NCBI GenBank assembly: GCA_937926445.1
Contig: CALBAK010000090.1
Location: 1-41,417 of the forward strand
From: an uncultured Alphaproteobacteria bacterium
Lineage (GTDB): Bacteria > Pseudomonadota > Alphaproteobacteria > Geminicoccales > Geminicoccaceae
Length of the DNA: 41,417 bases
Reading direction: 5' to 3'
Positions 7,257-14,149 of the stretch are shown piece after piece. Positions within the stretch are counted from its first letter, which is position 1. Each line of letters starts with the position of its first letter. A program made the translations under genes and the position numbers. Below the pieces are notes generated by a model. That model made no database searches. It had not been told where the DNA came from and saw only the letters and a list, made by a program, of their open reading frames with translations.

Positions 7257-9627
7257 CGACCCAATTGCGCCACATGGTCCGCAAAAGTTCCTCGAGTTCA
7301 CGCGCGATCCGTGCGCCGTCGCAGAGCGCCGAGGCGCGCATGCGCTCGCGCTGCAGGAGGCGCAGGGCCGCGAGCCGGCCCGGCGAGGCGGCGAGACCGG
7401 CCGCGATCCGCACATAACCGTCCTCGTCCTCCGCGATCCAGCCGGGCTCGCCGAGCTGCCGCAGGAAGGCCTCGCCCTGCCGCTCCATCGGATGGGACCC
7501 GGTGAGCGTGACCAGCGGGCAGCCCATCCAGAGCGCCTCGACGCTCGTCATGCCGCCGCCATAGGGGAACGGGTCGAGGGCGATGTCGACCGCGCCATAT
7601 TCGGCGAGCATGTCCGCGTGGCTCGACTGGCCGCGAAACTCGAGCCGGTCGGGCCCGATCCCGTGCTCGGCGAAGGCGGCACGGAAACGTTCGACTGCGG
7701 AGGCGTGGTCGAAGGCGCCCCACTTCAACAAGAGGCGCGAGCCGGGGACGGCGTGCAGCACCCGGCTCCAGAGCGCGACGACTCGGGGACCCACTTTTAC
7801 CGTGTTGTTGAAGCTGCCGAAGGTCACCCGCCCGGTCGCGAGCGCGGGTGGGAGCTTGACCGCGGGGGCGTAGTCGGGCGGCGCGAAACAAAGTCTACCC
7901 GAGGGGAAGCGCAGCACCCGCTCGACATAGAGCCCCTCCTCTTCGGGCCGAACCATGCTCTCGTCGGCCAACAGGTAGTCGATGGCCTCGAGCCCGGTGG
8001 TGAACGGGTAGCCGAGCCAGCTCGCCTGCACCGGCGCGGGCTTCAACGCGAACATCGTGAGCCGGTTCTTGGCGGTGTGACCGGAAAGGTCGATCAGCAC
8101 GTCGATCCGCTCTCGCCGAACGAGGCCAGCGAGCGCCCGATCGTCGAGCGGAGCCACGTCGTGCCAGACATCCACCGTGGCACGAACCCGGGCGGTCCAG
8201 GAATCCGGCTTCTCGCGCGTCGAAAAAACCACCGTCGGGTAGCGCTCGCGGTCGAGAGCCTCGAGAACGGGGAGCACCATCATGCCCACCGGGTGCCGTC
8301 CGAGATCGGGCGAGACGAGGCCGATCCGCAGCGGTCGGTCCGGATCCCGCTCGTTGGGCCAGCTCCTCCAGCGCCCGGCTGGCCGACCGTGCCGCTCCCC
8401 CCAGGCGCGATGCTCGGCAGCCAGCTCCTCGAGGTCGACGAGGCCTCCGAACAATAGACAAAGGAGATAATCGCTGTGCGAGACGGCGTCCCAGGGCGCG
8501 AGCGCCAGTCCTCGGCGAAAGGCCTCGGCCGCCCGGCGGCTGTCGCCGAGCTTCATGTAGGCGCGGCCGAGCCTCATCGGTGGCTCGGGATGATCGGGTC
8601 GGAGCTCGCAGGCCCGCCGGTAGGCGGCGATCGCCTCGCCCATCCGTTTGAGGTGGGAGAGTGCGATCGCCTGCTCGAGGACGATCTCGTGATCGTTCGG
8701 ATCCAGGGCCGCGGCCCGGTCGAGAACCGGCAGCGCATCCGCGGGCCTTCCGGCGCGGATCAATGCCACGGCGAATGCCAGGAGACGAGCCGGATCGTCC
8801 GGTTCCTCCGCCGCCAGCCGCTCGAGCTCGTCGATCGCCCGTCTTTGCTCGTCCGTACCGAGGTCGGCCAGCGCGAGCCCGTGCTCGATCCTAGCCCCCT
8901 CGTGGGTCGGATCGAGCGCGAGGGCCCTTTCGAGCGACGCGACCGCCTCGGCGGGACGGTCGAGACGGCGCAGGAGCTCGCCCCGCGCCACCAAGAGATC
9001 GACCACATCGGGGTGGATCGAGAGCGCCTCTTCGGCCCGAGCGAGGGCTTCGGCAAGCCGTTCGAGGCCGGTCAGGATCCGCAGGAGATGGACTCGCGCC
9101 GGCAACAAGGACGGGTCGGCGGCGACGGCCGCTTCGAGATGCGGCAGCGCGGCCGCGGCACCTTCGAGCGCCTCGGCCGCGAGGCCGAGGGCGAGATGCG
9201 CCCCGGCGAGGCCCGGGTCGCGCTCGAGTGCAGCGCGAGCGGCTTCCGCCGCTTCCGGCCAGCGCCGCAGATCGGCGAGGATGCCGGCCCGGTTCGCGTG
9301 CAGCAGTGCCAGGTCGGGGGCAAGGGCGAGGGCCGCCTCGACGCCTTCGAGGGCGGGCTCGAGGCGAGCCATCCGGTGCAAGAGTACGGAGCGGTTCACC
9401 TGTGCGAGGAGATATTTCGGATCGAGGAGGACTGCCGTCTCCCAGGCGGCAAGCGCTTCCTCGAGGAGCCCCTGCCGCTCGAGGCAGGTGGCGCGCACCG
9501 CGTGCGCATCCGGGGCATCGGGCCGGCGCCGTAGTGCCGCCTCGGCGAGTACCCGCGCCTCCTCGACAGCGCCAGCCTGCAGCCGTCCAATAGCCGCATC
9601 GAGCGTTTCGCGGATCGACGGGGTCAT
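7234..9627 (-). CDS. TPR protein with SPINDLY/OGT-like glycosyltransferase domain (GT41)
   Basis: The 797-residue protein has about ten tetratricopeptide repeats over residues 1-370 (for example LALLHANRAGILADLRRWPE). A GT41-type catalytic half then begins at RPLRIGLVSPDLGRHPVG. Recognisable blocks are VLIDLSGHTAKNRL, APVQASWLGYPFTTGL, VTFGSFNNTVKVGP, and ALDPFPYGGGMTSVEALWMG, all characteristic of bacterial O-GlcNAc-transferase/SPINDLY relatives. Such enzymes transfer a sugar to Ser/Thr of proteins; in bacteria targets include adhesins and flagellins. No signal peptide is present, so it should act in the cytosol before export. It lies between the two clusters of small exported proteins, several of which are Ser/Thr-rich, suggesting they might be its targets. 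That link is inference from position only. Confidence 0.92.
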   Translation of the reverse strand: MTPSIRETLDAAIGRLQAGAVEEARVLAEAALRRRPDAPDAHAVRATCLERQGLLEEALAAWETAVLLDPKYLLAQVNRSVLLHRMARLEPALEGVEAALALAPDLALLHANRAGILADLRRWPEAAEAARAALERDPGLAGAHLALGLAAEALEGAAAALPHLEAAVAADPSLLPARVHLLRILTGLERLAEALARAEEALSIHPDVVDLLVARGELLRRLDRPAEAVASLERALALDPTHEGARIEHGLALADLGTDEQRRAIDELERLAAEEPDDPARLLAFAVALIRAGRPADALPVLDRAAALDPNDHEIVLEQAIALSHLKRMGEAIAAYRRACELRPDHPEPPMRLGRAYMKLGDSRRAAEAFRRGLALAPWDAVSHSDYLLCLLFGGLVDLEELAAEHRAWGERHGRPAGRWRSWPNERDPDRPLRIGLVSPDLGRHPVGMMVLPVLEALDRERYPTVVFSTREKPDSWTARVRATVDVWHDVAPLDDRALAGLVRRERIDVLIDLSGHTAKNRLTMFALKPAPVQASWLGYPFTTGLEAIDYLLADESMVRPEEEGLYVERVLRFPSGRLCFAPPDYAPAVKLPPALATGRVTFGSFNNTVKVGPRVVALWSRVLHAVPGSRLLLKWGAFDHASAVERFRAAFAEHGIGPDRLEFRGQSSHADMLAEYGAVDIALDPFPYGGGMTSVEALWMGCPLVTLTGSHPMERQGEAFLRQLGEPGWIAEDEDGYVRIAAGLAASPGRLAALRLLQRERMRASALCDGARIARELEELLRTMWRNWVEKENGRA

Positions 9628-9710
9628 GCGCCGCCTCCCCGGGTTCCGAAGGATCGCGGGCCACTCACCCGCCGAGCCGGCCCGGACCGTTTTGCCTGTG
9701 CCAGGATGGA

Positions 9711-9740
9711 CAAAAAAGAAAGAGCCCCCTTTCGGGGGCT
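9711..9740 (-). terminator. Intrinsic terminator downstream of the minus-strand small genes
   Basis: Read on the minus strand, AGCCCCC (9740-9734) pairs with GGGGGCT (9729-9723) around a GAAA tetraloop, followed by CTTTCTTTTTTG. This is a textbook rho-independent terminator. It ends transcription from the small exported protein genes and separates them from the glycosyltransferase gene starting at 9627, which therefore probably has its own promoter in the remaining ~80 bp. Confidence 0.9.
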
Positions 9741-9796
9741 CCAGGGGCCGGCCGCCGGGCAGAACCTGCGGCCACTCGAACCTTCGCTGTCCCGCC

Positions 9797-10168
9797 TCAG
9801 GGCGTGACGAGCGTGCCGGCGACGCCGATCACGAGACCGGCGCTCTGGCAGTTCGTGCAGGACGACGCGTTCTTGACGATCGACTTCCGAGCCGACACCG
9901 ACCGCTTGGCCGAGATGGTCGTGCTCGCGCTGTTGGTCGTGACACTGTCCTCGGTCGAGGCGCTGCCGCTCGAAACCTGGCTCGACACCAGGCCCGTCGC
10001 CGAATCGGCGCCGACCGCAGTGGCGGTCAGGAAGGCCGCCAGCGCCAGCGTGACACCCGCCGTCACATTGTCCATCTGATCGGCGGTGAGCCGGCTCGGC
10101 TCCGCCGCCGAAACGGTCGAAGCCAGCGCCAAGCCGGCCGCCGTCGCGAGAAGCGTACCCTTGAGCAT
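9797..10168 (-). CDS. Small exported protein with leader element and CxxC (member 4, duplicate a)
   Basis: The 123-residue product has a signal peptide (1-21/22, ending SAA), then EPSR and the element L27-TADQ-M32-DN-V35-T-A37-G38. The mature part is a hydrophobic run (LALAAFLTATAVGA), a Ser/Thr/Ala-rich stretch of about 40 residues, a basic patch (SAKRSVSARKSIVKN) and SSCTNCQSAGLVIGVAG with a CxxC pair (Cys104, Cys107). The ATG at 10168 lies eight bases behind GAGGAGG; the longer in-frame start at 10198 would put extra charged residues ahead of the signal peptide. It is nearly identical to the gene at 10437-10808. Confidence 0.85.
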   Translation of the reverse strand: MLKGTLLATAAGLALASTVSAAEPSRLTADQMDNVTAGVTLALAAFLTATAVGADSATGLVSSQVSSGSASTEDSVTTNSASTTISAKRSVSARKSIVKNASSCTNCQSAGLVIGVAGTLVTP

Positions 10169-10183
10169 CCTCGTTTCCTCCTC
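9810..10183. repeat. Direct duplication unit, copy 1
   Basis: Bases 9810-10183 (member 4 and its ribosome site) repeat at 10449-10823 at about 97% identity by eye. Similarity starts just inside the stop codon end and stops a few bases upstream of the shared Shine-Dalgarno. The duplicated segment is therefore the gene itself without its promoter, and the upstream regions of the two copies differ. Confidence 0.85.
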
Positions 10184-10436
10184 GTTCCCGTGTCTCAAGG
10201 TCGGTTGGACGCCCCAACGGCTTCCTTATACACCGACCTGCGAGAACCTCCGACCCGCCGAGCCCGACGCACGACACTCGTCCTCGAACCGGACACCGGC
10301 GCATCCCGAACGACCGAGCACGGGCGGAGCCGGCCGCCGTTTTTCGCTCGGTTCGCACCCCTCCGCAGGGGACGCGGGTCGCGAACGCAGCACTCGCGCG
10401 TTGCAGATTCCACGCCCCGGCGGAGACTGAGCCAAT

Positions 10437-10808
10437 TCAAGGCAACTCGAGCGTGCCGGCGACGCCGATCACGAGACCGGCGCTCTGGCAGTTCGTGCAG
10501 GACGACGCGTTCTTGACGATCGACTTCCGAGCCGACACCGACCGCTTGGCCGAGATGGTCGTGCCCGCGGTGTTGGTCGTGGCACTGTCCTCGGTCGAGG
10601 CGCTGCCGCTCGAAACCTGGCTCGACACAAGATCCGTCGCCGTATCGGCGCCGACCGCAGTGGCGGTCAGGAAGGCCGCGAGCGCCAGCGAGAGACCCGC
10701 CGTCACATTGTCCATCTGATCGGCGGTGAGCCGGCTCGGCTCCGCCGCCGAAACGGTCGAAGCCAGCGCCAAGCCGGCCGCCGTCGCGAGAAGCGTACCC
10801 TTGAGCAT
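10437..10808 (-). CDS. Small exported protein with leader element and CxxC (member 5, duplicate b)
   Basis: This 123-residue product is a near copy of member 4: same signal peptide, same leader element (L27-TADQ-M32-DN-V35-T-A37-G38), same basic patch and CxxC at 104-107. Differences are few: Leu-Ser for Val-Thr just after the leader, Thr/Asp for Ser/Gly near 56-59, Ala/Thr/Gly changes near 75-83, and a Glu-Leu-Pro C-terminus. By eye only about ten bases differ over roughly 375, so the duplication is recent. The ATG at 10808 follows a strong AAGGAGG. The two copies are separated by about 270 bp of unrelated sequence. Confidence 0.87.
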   Translation of the reverse strand: MLKGTLLATAAGLALASTVSAAEPSRLTADQMDNVTAGLSLALAAFLTATAVGADTATDLVSSQVSSGSASTEDSATTNTAGTTISAKRSVSARKSIVKNASSCTNCQSAGLVIGVAGTLELP

Positions 10809-10823
10809 CCTCGTTTCCTCCTT
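10449..10823. repeat. Direct duplication unit, copy 2
   Basis: Second copy of the unit at 9810-10183, containing member 5. The two copies are in the same orientation, which fits tandem duplication or unequal recombination. Confidence 0.85.
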
Positions 10824-10913
10824 CGGACTTTCTCGACTACCTAGAAAGACCACTCTCCCTCGACCGAAAGCCGATCGCGCTATTCGGCAATCCGGCCGCA
10901 CCGGAGTTCTCGG

Positions 10914-11279
10914 TCAGTTCAGCACCACGCCCGATCCCACCGCAAGGGTCGCCGCGGCGGTGCCGCCGCGTGCCTGTGCTTTCGAGGAACCTTTGTAGCT
11001 GGCGTTGGCCGACCTCCGGAAGCTGGGTGCGCCGCTCGAAGGCAAGGTCGCCTGCTCCACGTACACGGCATTGCCCTCGCCCTCGATGGCCGAGGAGCCG
11101 CCGATCCCGCTGAACGCGGTCGTGCCGGCACCGAAGAAATAGGCGAACCCGCCGACGCCGGCCGTCACGGCGTCCAGCTGCGGACCGGCGAGCCTGACAG
11201 GCTCGTCGGCTGCAGCCGCCACCGTCCAGACCGTGAAGGCGAGCGCTACCCCGTGCATCAAAAGCCGCTGAGCTCTCAT
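10914..11279 (-). CDS. Small exported protein with A-[GA] leader element (member 6)
   Basis: The 121-residue product has a signal peptide (1-24, ending VAAAA), then DEPVR and the element L30-AGPQ-L35-DA-V38-T-A40-G41. The mature part is Gly/Ala/Ser-rich with aromatic residues (GVGGFAYFFGAGTTAFSGIGG) and ends TLAVGSGVVLN, giving short beta-strand-like stretches. No known domain. The ATG at 11279 has GGAGAG about six bases upstream; the frame is open to 11384 but without a better start. It lies between duplicate b and member 7 on the minus strand. Confidence 0.82.
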   Translation of the reverse strand: MRAQRLLMHGVALAFTVWTVAAAADEPVRLAGPQLDAVTAGVGGFAYFFGAGTTAFSGIGGSSAIEGEGNAVYVEQATLPSSGAPSFRRSANASYKGSSKAQARGGTAAATLAVGSGVVLN

Positions 11280-11485
11280 CGTGTTCTCTCCGTACTGCCG
11301 GTCGGCCGCTGCGGCTCGGGAACATGAGCTCGTCTCGGTCTCGTCCGAAAACCCGCCCTTCGCCTGACAGTTGCTACCGGCCATCCATCGTCGCCCCTCG
11401 GTCGGACTTCCCCTTCCCGCCTACTTCGGGCAAGAACCTACTCCGAAAGAGGTAGGACCGCCCATCGCGGGTTCGCTTTCTCGGC

Positions 11486-11896
11486 TCAGAAACCGATGGT
11501 GGTGGTGGTTGCGACTGATACGCTCGAAGCAGCGTTCGGTGCGACCACGTTGACTTTCACCTGGCTCCGGAATTTTCCGGCGTTACCGAAACCGTCGCTG
11601 GCCGCATTCGTGGTCGCCTTGGCGCCGGTTCCGAAACCGGTGGCTTCGGCGACCACGGTGCTCGTCGAGCTCGTGCCGTAAGCCGTGGTCGACGAAAAGG
11701 TTGTCCCGCGCACGACCGCGATGGCGAGGTCACTCCCTTCTGCGAAGGCCTCACCTGCCGCCCAAGACGTCGCCGTGCCCGCTACGATGCCATCGAGCTC
11801 CGCTGCGCCCAACACGAGTGGATGATCGTCGGCGCGAACGATCGCGGTCCCCAACAAGAGCAACCCCAACGCGCCCAACCAGCCCCGCACGACCAT
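11486..11896 (-). CDS. Small exported protein with A-[GA] leader element (member 7)
   Basis: The 136-residue product has a signal peptide (1-22, ending IVRA), then DDHPLV and the element L29-GAAE-L34-DG-I37-V-A39-G40. The mature part is strikingly Thr/Ser/Ala/Gly-rich, with alternating patterns such as SVSVATTTTIGF at the C-terminus, a beta-prone composition like that of fibre or surface proteins. The ATG at 11896 is preceded by GAGGAGAG; a GTG 15 bases upstream (11911) is possible but overlaps that ribosome site. This is the first gene of the minus-strand group, facing the C39/barrel operon across a 309-bp divergent region. Confidence 0.83.
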   Translation of the reverse strand: MVVRGWLGALGLLLLGTAIVRADDHPLVLGAAELDGIVAGTATSWAAGEAFAEGSDLAIAVVRGTTFSSTTAYGTSSTSTVVAEATGFGTGAKATTNAASDGFGNAGKFRSQVKVNVVAPNAASSVSVATTTTIGF

Positions 11897-11968
11897 CGTA
11901 TCTCTCCTCACCGTCCCGGCCGGCGCTTGCTTCGGACCCGCCGTCCCCCTCGCGCACGGAACCGTCGT

Positions 11969-11986
11969 GAACGACCGGTATCGTTC
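11969..11986. promoter_or_regulatory. 18-bp dyad, candidate operator
   Basis: GAACGA (11969-11974) and TCGTTC (11981-11986) form perfect 6-bp inverted arms around CCGGTA. The size and symmetry suit a dimeric helix-turn-helix protein; the LuxR-type regulator at 14150-14965 is the obvious local candidate. It lies about 75 bp upstream of member 7 and 220 bp upstream of the C39 gene. A partial match (GAACGACCG) occurs near 10305. Confidence 0.35.
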
Positions 11987-12139
11987 CCACCGACCGAAAG
12001 CGTCCCGCGCCTTTTTCAGTTAAGTGACACGTCGCGCGCCGAAGCAACCGCGCAAAAGGTGGATATCCCAGAGGGGGGCCCGTTCCCCGCGGCGCGACCT
12101 CTTCGGGCGGTCGAGCCGCCCGCGCCGCCGGCGCGGCGG

Positions 12140-12167
12140 TTGACACCCGTCCCTTCGCCTCTAGCAT
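12140..12167 (+). promoter_or_regulatory. Candidate sigma-70-type promoter of the C39/barrel operon
   Basis: TTGACA (12140-12145) is a perfect -35 box. After a 16-bp spacer, TAGCAT (12162-12167) is a four-of-six -10 match. The expected start of transcription near 12175 leaves a short leader before the ATG at 12206. Confidence 0.5.
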
Positions 12168-12205
12168 CCCTCAGCACCAGGACGGACGGAAGTCGGACGA
12201 CCGCG

Positions 12206-12853
12206 ATGAACGACAGCCCGTCGGCGCGCCGCCGGATGGTCGCCCGAGCGGCCGCGGTCGGCAGTCTCCTTCTTTTCGCCGCGACCGCGGCCGCTGCCAC
12301 CGAGCGGCCGTCGGTTCGCTCGCTGCTCGAGATCCGCCGGGACAAAGTGGTGGTCCAGGCGTGGGACCTGAGCTGTGGGGCCGCTGCCCTCGCCACCATC
12401 CTCAATCACCAGCACGGCGATCCGGTGAGCGAACGCGAGATCGCGCTCGGGCTCATCAATCGGAAGGAGTACATCGAGAATCCCGAACTCGTGCAGATCC
12501 GTCAGGGATTCTCGCTGCTCGACCTCAAGCGCTTCGTGGATGCCCGCGGCTACGAGGGTATCGGCTACGGCCGGCTCACGCTCGCCGACCTCGAGGCCAA
12601 GGCGCCGATCATGGTGCCGATCGAGGCCAAGGGATACAATCACTTCGTGGTTTTCCGCGGGCGGCTCGGCAACCGCGTGCTGCTGGCGGACCCGGCCTTC
12701 GGCAACACGACGATGACGGTCGGAGCATTCGAGCGGGCCTGGCTCGAATATCCCGACATCGGCAAAGTCGGTTTCGTCGTCGTCCGCCGGGACGGGCCGA
12801 CAGGGCCCGGCGCGCTCGCCGCCCGACCCGAGGATTTCGTGTTCCTGCGCTGA
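12206..12853 (+). CDS. Exported stand-alone C39 cysteine peptidase (FapD-like)
   Basis: The 215-residue protein has a signal peptide (1-31: basic start, hydrophobic core GSLLLFAATAAA), placing it in the periplasm. A peptidase C39 domain follows. VVVQAWDLSCGAAALATIL supplies the oxyanion Gln51 and nucleophile Cys57, GYNHFVVF supplies His146, and VLLADPAFGN supplies Asp162, so the catalytic set is complete. The domain is not fused to an ABC transporter, unlike bacteriocin exporters. Stand-alone, exported C39 enzymes of this kind are known as FapD in the Pseudomonas amyloid operon. The gene is followed after 37 bp by the FapF-like barrel gene. Double-glycine-like elements in seven nearby exported proteins provide plausible substrates; cleavage after A-[GA] is inferred. 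The start is the ATG at 12206, chosen because the signal peptide follows directly. Confidence 0.88.
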   Translation: MNDSPSARRRMVARAAAVGSLLLFAATAAAATERPSVRSLLEIRRDKVVVQAWDLSCGAAALATILNHQHGDPVSEREIALGLINRKEYIENPELVQIRQGFSLLDLKRFVDARGYEGIGYGRLTLADLEAKAPIMVPIEAKGYNHFVVFRGRLGNRVLLADPAFGNTTMTVGAFERAWLEYPDIGKVGFVVVRRDGPTGPGALAARPEDFVFLR

Positions 12854-12890
12854 ACGCGGCCCGCACCGGCCGAACGGGGGAGGACGAGGC

Positions 12891-14099
12891 GTGCTGGAGC
12901 CATGGTCGAGCTTGACCCGAGGATTGCTCGCGACGAGCGCCGTCCTGCTCGTCCTGACGCCGCCATCGGGCCCGGCGGACGCCGAGGAGGCGGCAACGTC
13001 GGCGGCCGAGCTGCAACGCCAGCTGCGCCAGCGCGACCAGGCGATCGCCGTGCTGCGGCGTCGGCTCGACGCGCTCGAGAAGCGGCTCGCCGAGACCGAG
13101 AAGCTCGCCAAGGGCGCCGTGCAGGCCGGTGAGGCGATACCGCCCGTGGTGACACCGGCACCGACGCCGGCCGCAACGGCGCGACCGCCCGCTCCGCCGG
13201 TCGCCGAGCGGCCGGCGGCGCCCGGTCAATTCGCGGTCGACCCGCTGGCCGCCGAGCGCGCCCTGGAACGCGTCCTCGTGGCGACCGGTGCCCTGTTGCT
13301 GGAGCCCGGCCAGCTCGAGGTCGAACCGAGCTTGACCTGGCAACGGACCGAGCGCGACGGGCCGATATTTTTCCTCGGCGCCGGCGGCGTAGTGACGGGT
13401 GTCGGCTCCCAGAAGGTGCGGCGGGACCTCTACCAGGCCGAGCTCGGCTTGCGTTTCGGCCTGCCCTGGGACAGTCAGCTCGAGTTCTCTGTCCCCTACA
13501 ACTATGTCGACCAGGACGTCGTGAGCGAGCAGGGCCTCTTTCCGGTCGACCAGCGCTCGGCGAGCGGGAAAGCGCTCGGCGACATCAGCATAGGCGTCGC
13601 GAAAACTCTCTTGCGCGAAGAGGGCTGGGTCCCGGACCTCATCGGTCGGTTGACCTGGGACACCTCGACGGGCGAACGCGAGGACGGCGGCGTGGCGCTG
13701 CCCGGCGGCTTCGACGACATCCAGGTCCAGCTCGTCGCGCTGAAACGCAACGATCCGCTCGTGTTCGTGCTGGGGGGAAGCTATCAGTACAGTTTCGAGA
13801 AGCGTGACGTGAAACCGGGCCAACAGCTGGGTCTCAATTTCGGGACGATCCTGGCCACCAGCCCTTCGAGTTCGCTGCGTGCGATCTTCGAGACGACCTG
13901 GGGCGACGAGACCGAACTCGACGGCGACAGGCTCGACGGCTCGGATTTCGTTTCGGCGAGCCTCAATCTCGGCGCCTCGATCGTGCTCGCGCCCCGGCTG
14001 TTGTTCGATTTGCAGGGTACGATCGGCCTCACCGACGAAGCACCGGACTTCGCCGTCAAGGTGTCGCTGCCGATCCGCTTCGACACCCCGTTGTTCTGA
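12891..14099 (+). CDS. Outer-membrane barrel with N-terminal coiled coil (FapF-like exporter)
   Basis: The 402-residue protein has a signal peptide (about 1-31), a coiled coil with heptad Leu/Ile/Val (about 38-75, AAELQRQLRQRDQAIAVLRR), a Pro/Ala-rich linker (about 82-112) and a 260-residue region of alternating strands ending in a terminal Phe (RFDTPLF), the usual outer-membrane assembly signal. This order (coiled coil, linker, barrel) is the architecture of FapF, the trimeric pore that secretes Fap amyloid subunits. The start is a GTG at 12891 seven bases after GGGGGAGG. It is the second gene of the C39 operon. The assignment rests on architecture and neighbour, not on a remembered alignment; other barrel families are possible. 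Confidence 0.78.
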   Translation: MLEPWSSLTRGLLATSAVLLVLTPPSGPADAEEAATSAAELQRQLRQRDQAIAVLRRRLDALEKRLAETEKLAKGAVQAGEAIPPVVTPAPTPAATARPPAPPVAERPAAPGQFAVDPLAAERALERVLVATGALLLEPGQLEVEPSLTWQRTERDGPIFFLGAGGVVTGVGSQKVRRDLYQAELGLRFGLPWDSQLEFSVPYNYVDQDVVSEQGLFPVDQRSASGKALGDISIGVAKTLLREEGWVPDLIGRLTWDTSTGEREDGGVALPGGFDDIQVQLVALKRNDPLVFVLGGSYQYSFEKRDVKPGQQLGLNFGTILATSPSSSLRAIFETTWGDETELDGDRLDGSDFVSASLNLGASIVLAPRLLFDLQGTIGLTDEAPDFAVKVSLPIRFDTPLF

Positions 14100-14110
14100 C
14101 AGGTCCGGAG

Positions 14111-14145
14111 AGCGCCGCGGTCGTCGGAGCGACGACCGCGGCGCT
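14111..14145. terminator. Perfect 15-bp hairpin between convergent genes
   Basis: AGCGCCGCGGTCGTC (14111-14125) and GACGACCGCGGCGCT (14131-14145) are exact inverted repeats around GGAGC, between the ends of the barrel gene and the LuxR-type gene. No T run follows on either strand, so it is a bidirectional mRNA-end structure or rho-assisted terminator rather than a canonical intrinsic one. Confidence 0.6.
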
Positions 14146-14149
14146 GTCG

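Larger units (their letters stand above)
11897..12205. promoter_or_regulatory. Divergent control region between small-protein genes and export operon
   Basis: This 309-bp gap separates member 7 (minus) from the C39 peptidase gene (plus). It holds the dyad at 11969-11986 and the promoter-like pair at 12140-12167, annotated separately. No open reading frame with a ribosome site and recognisable content is seen. It is the natural place to control substrate and exporter genes together. Confidence 0.6.

Noticed and set aside
5951-11896. The small proteins as ordinary class II bacteriocins.
   Set aside because: No ABC exporter with fused C39 domain and no immunity-like gene is present, and the leader follows a Sec signal instead of forming the N-terminus.
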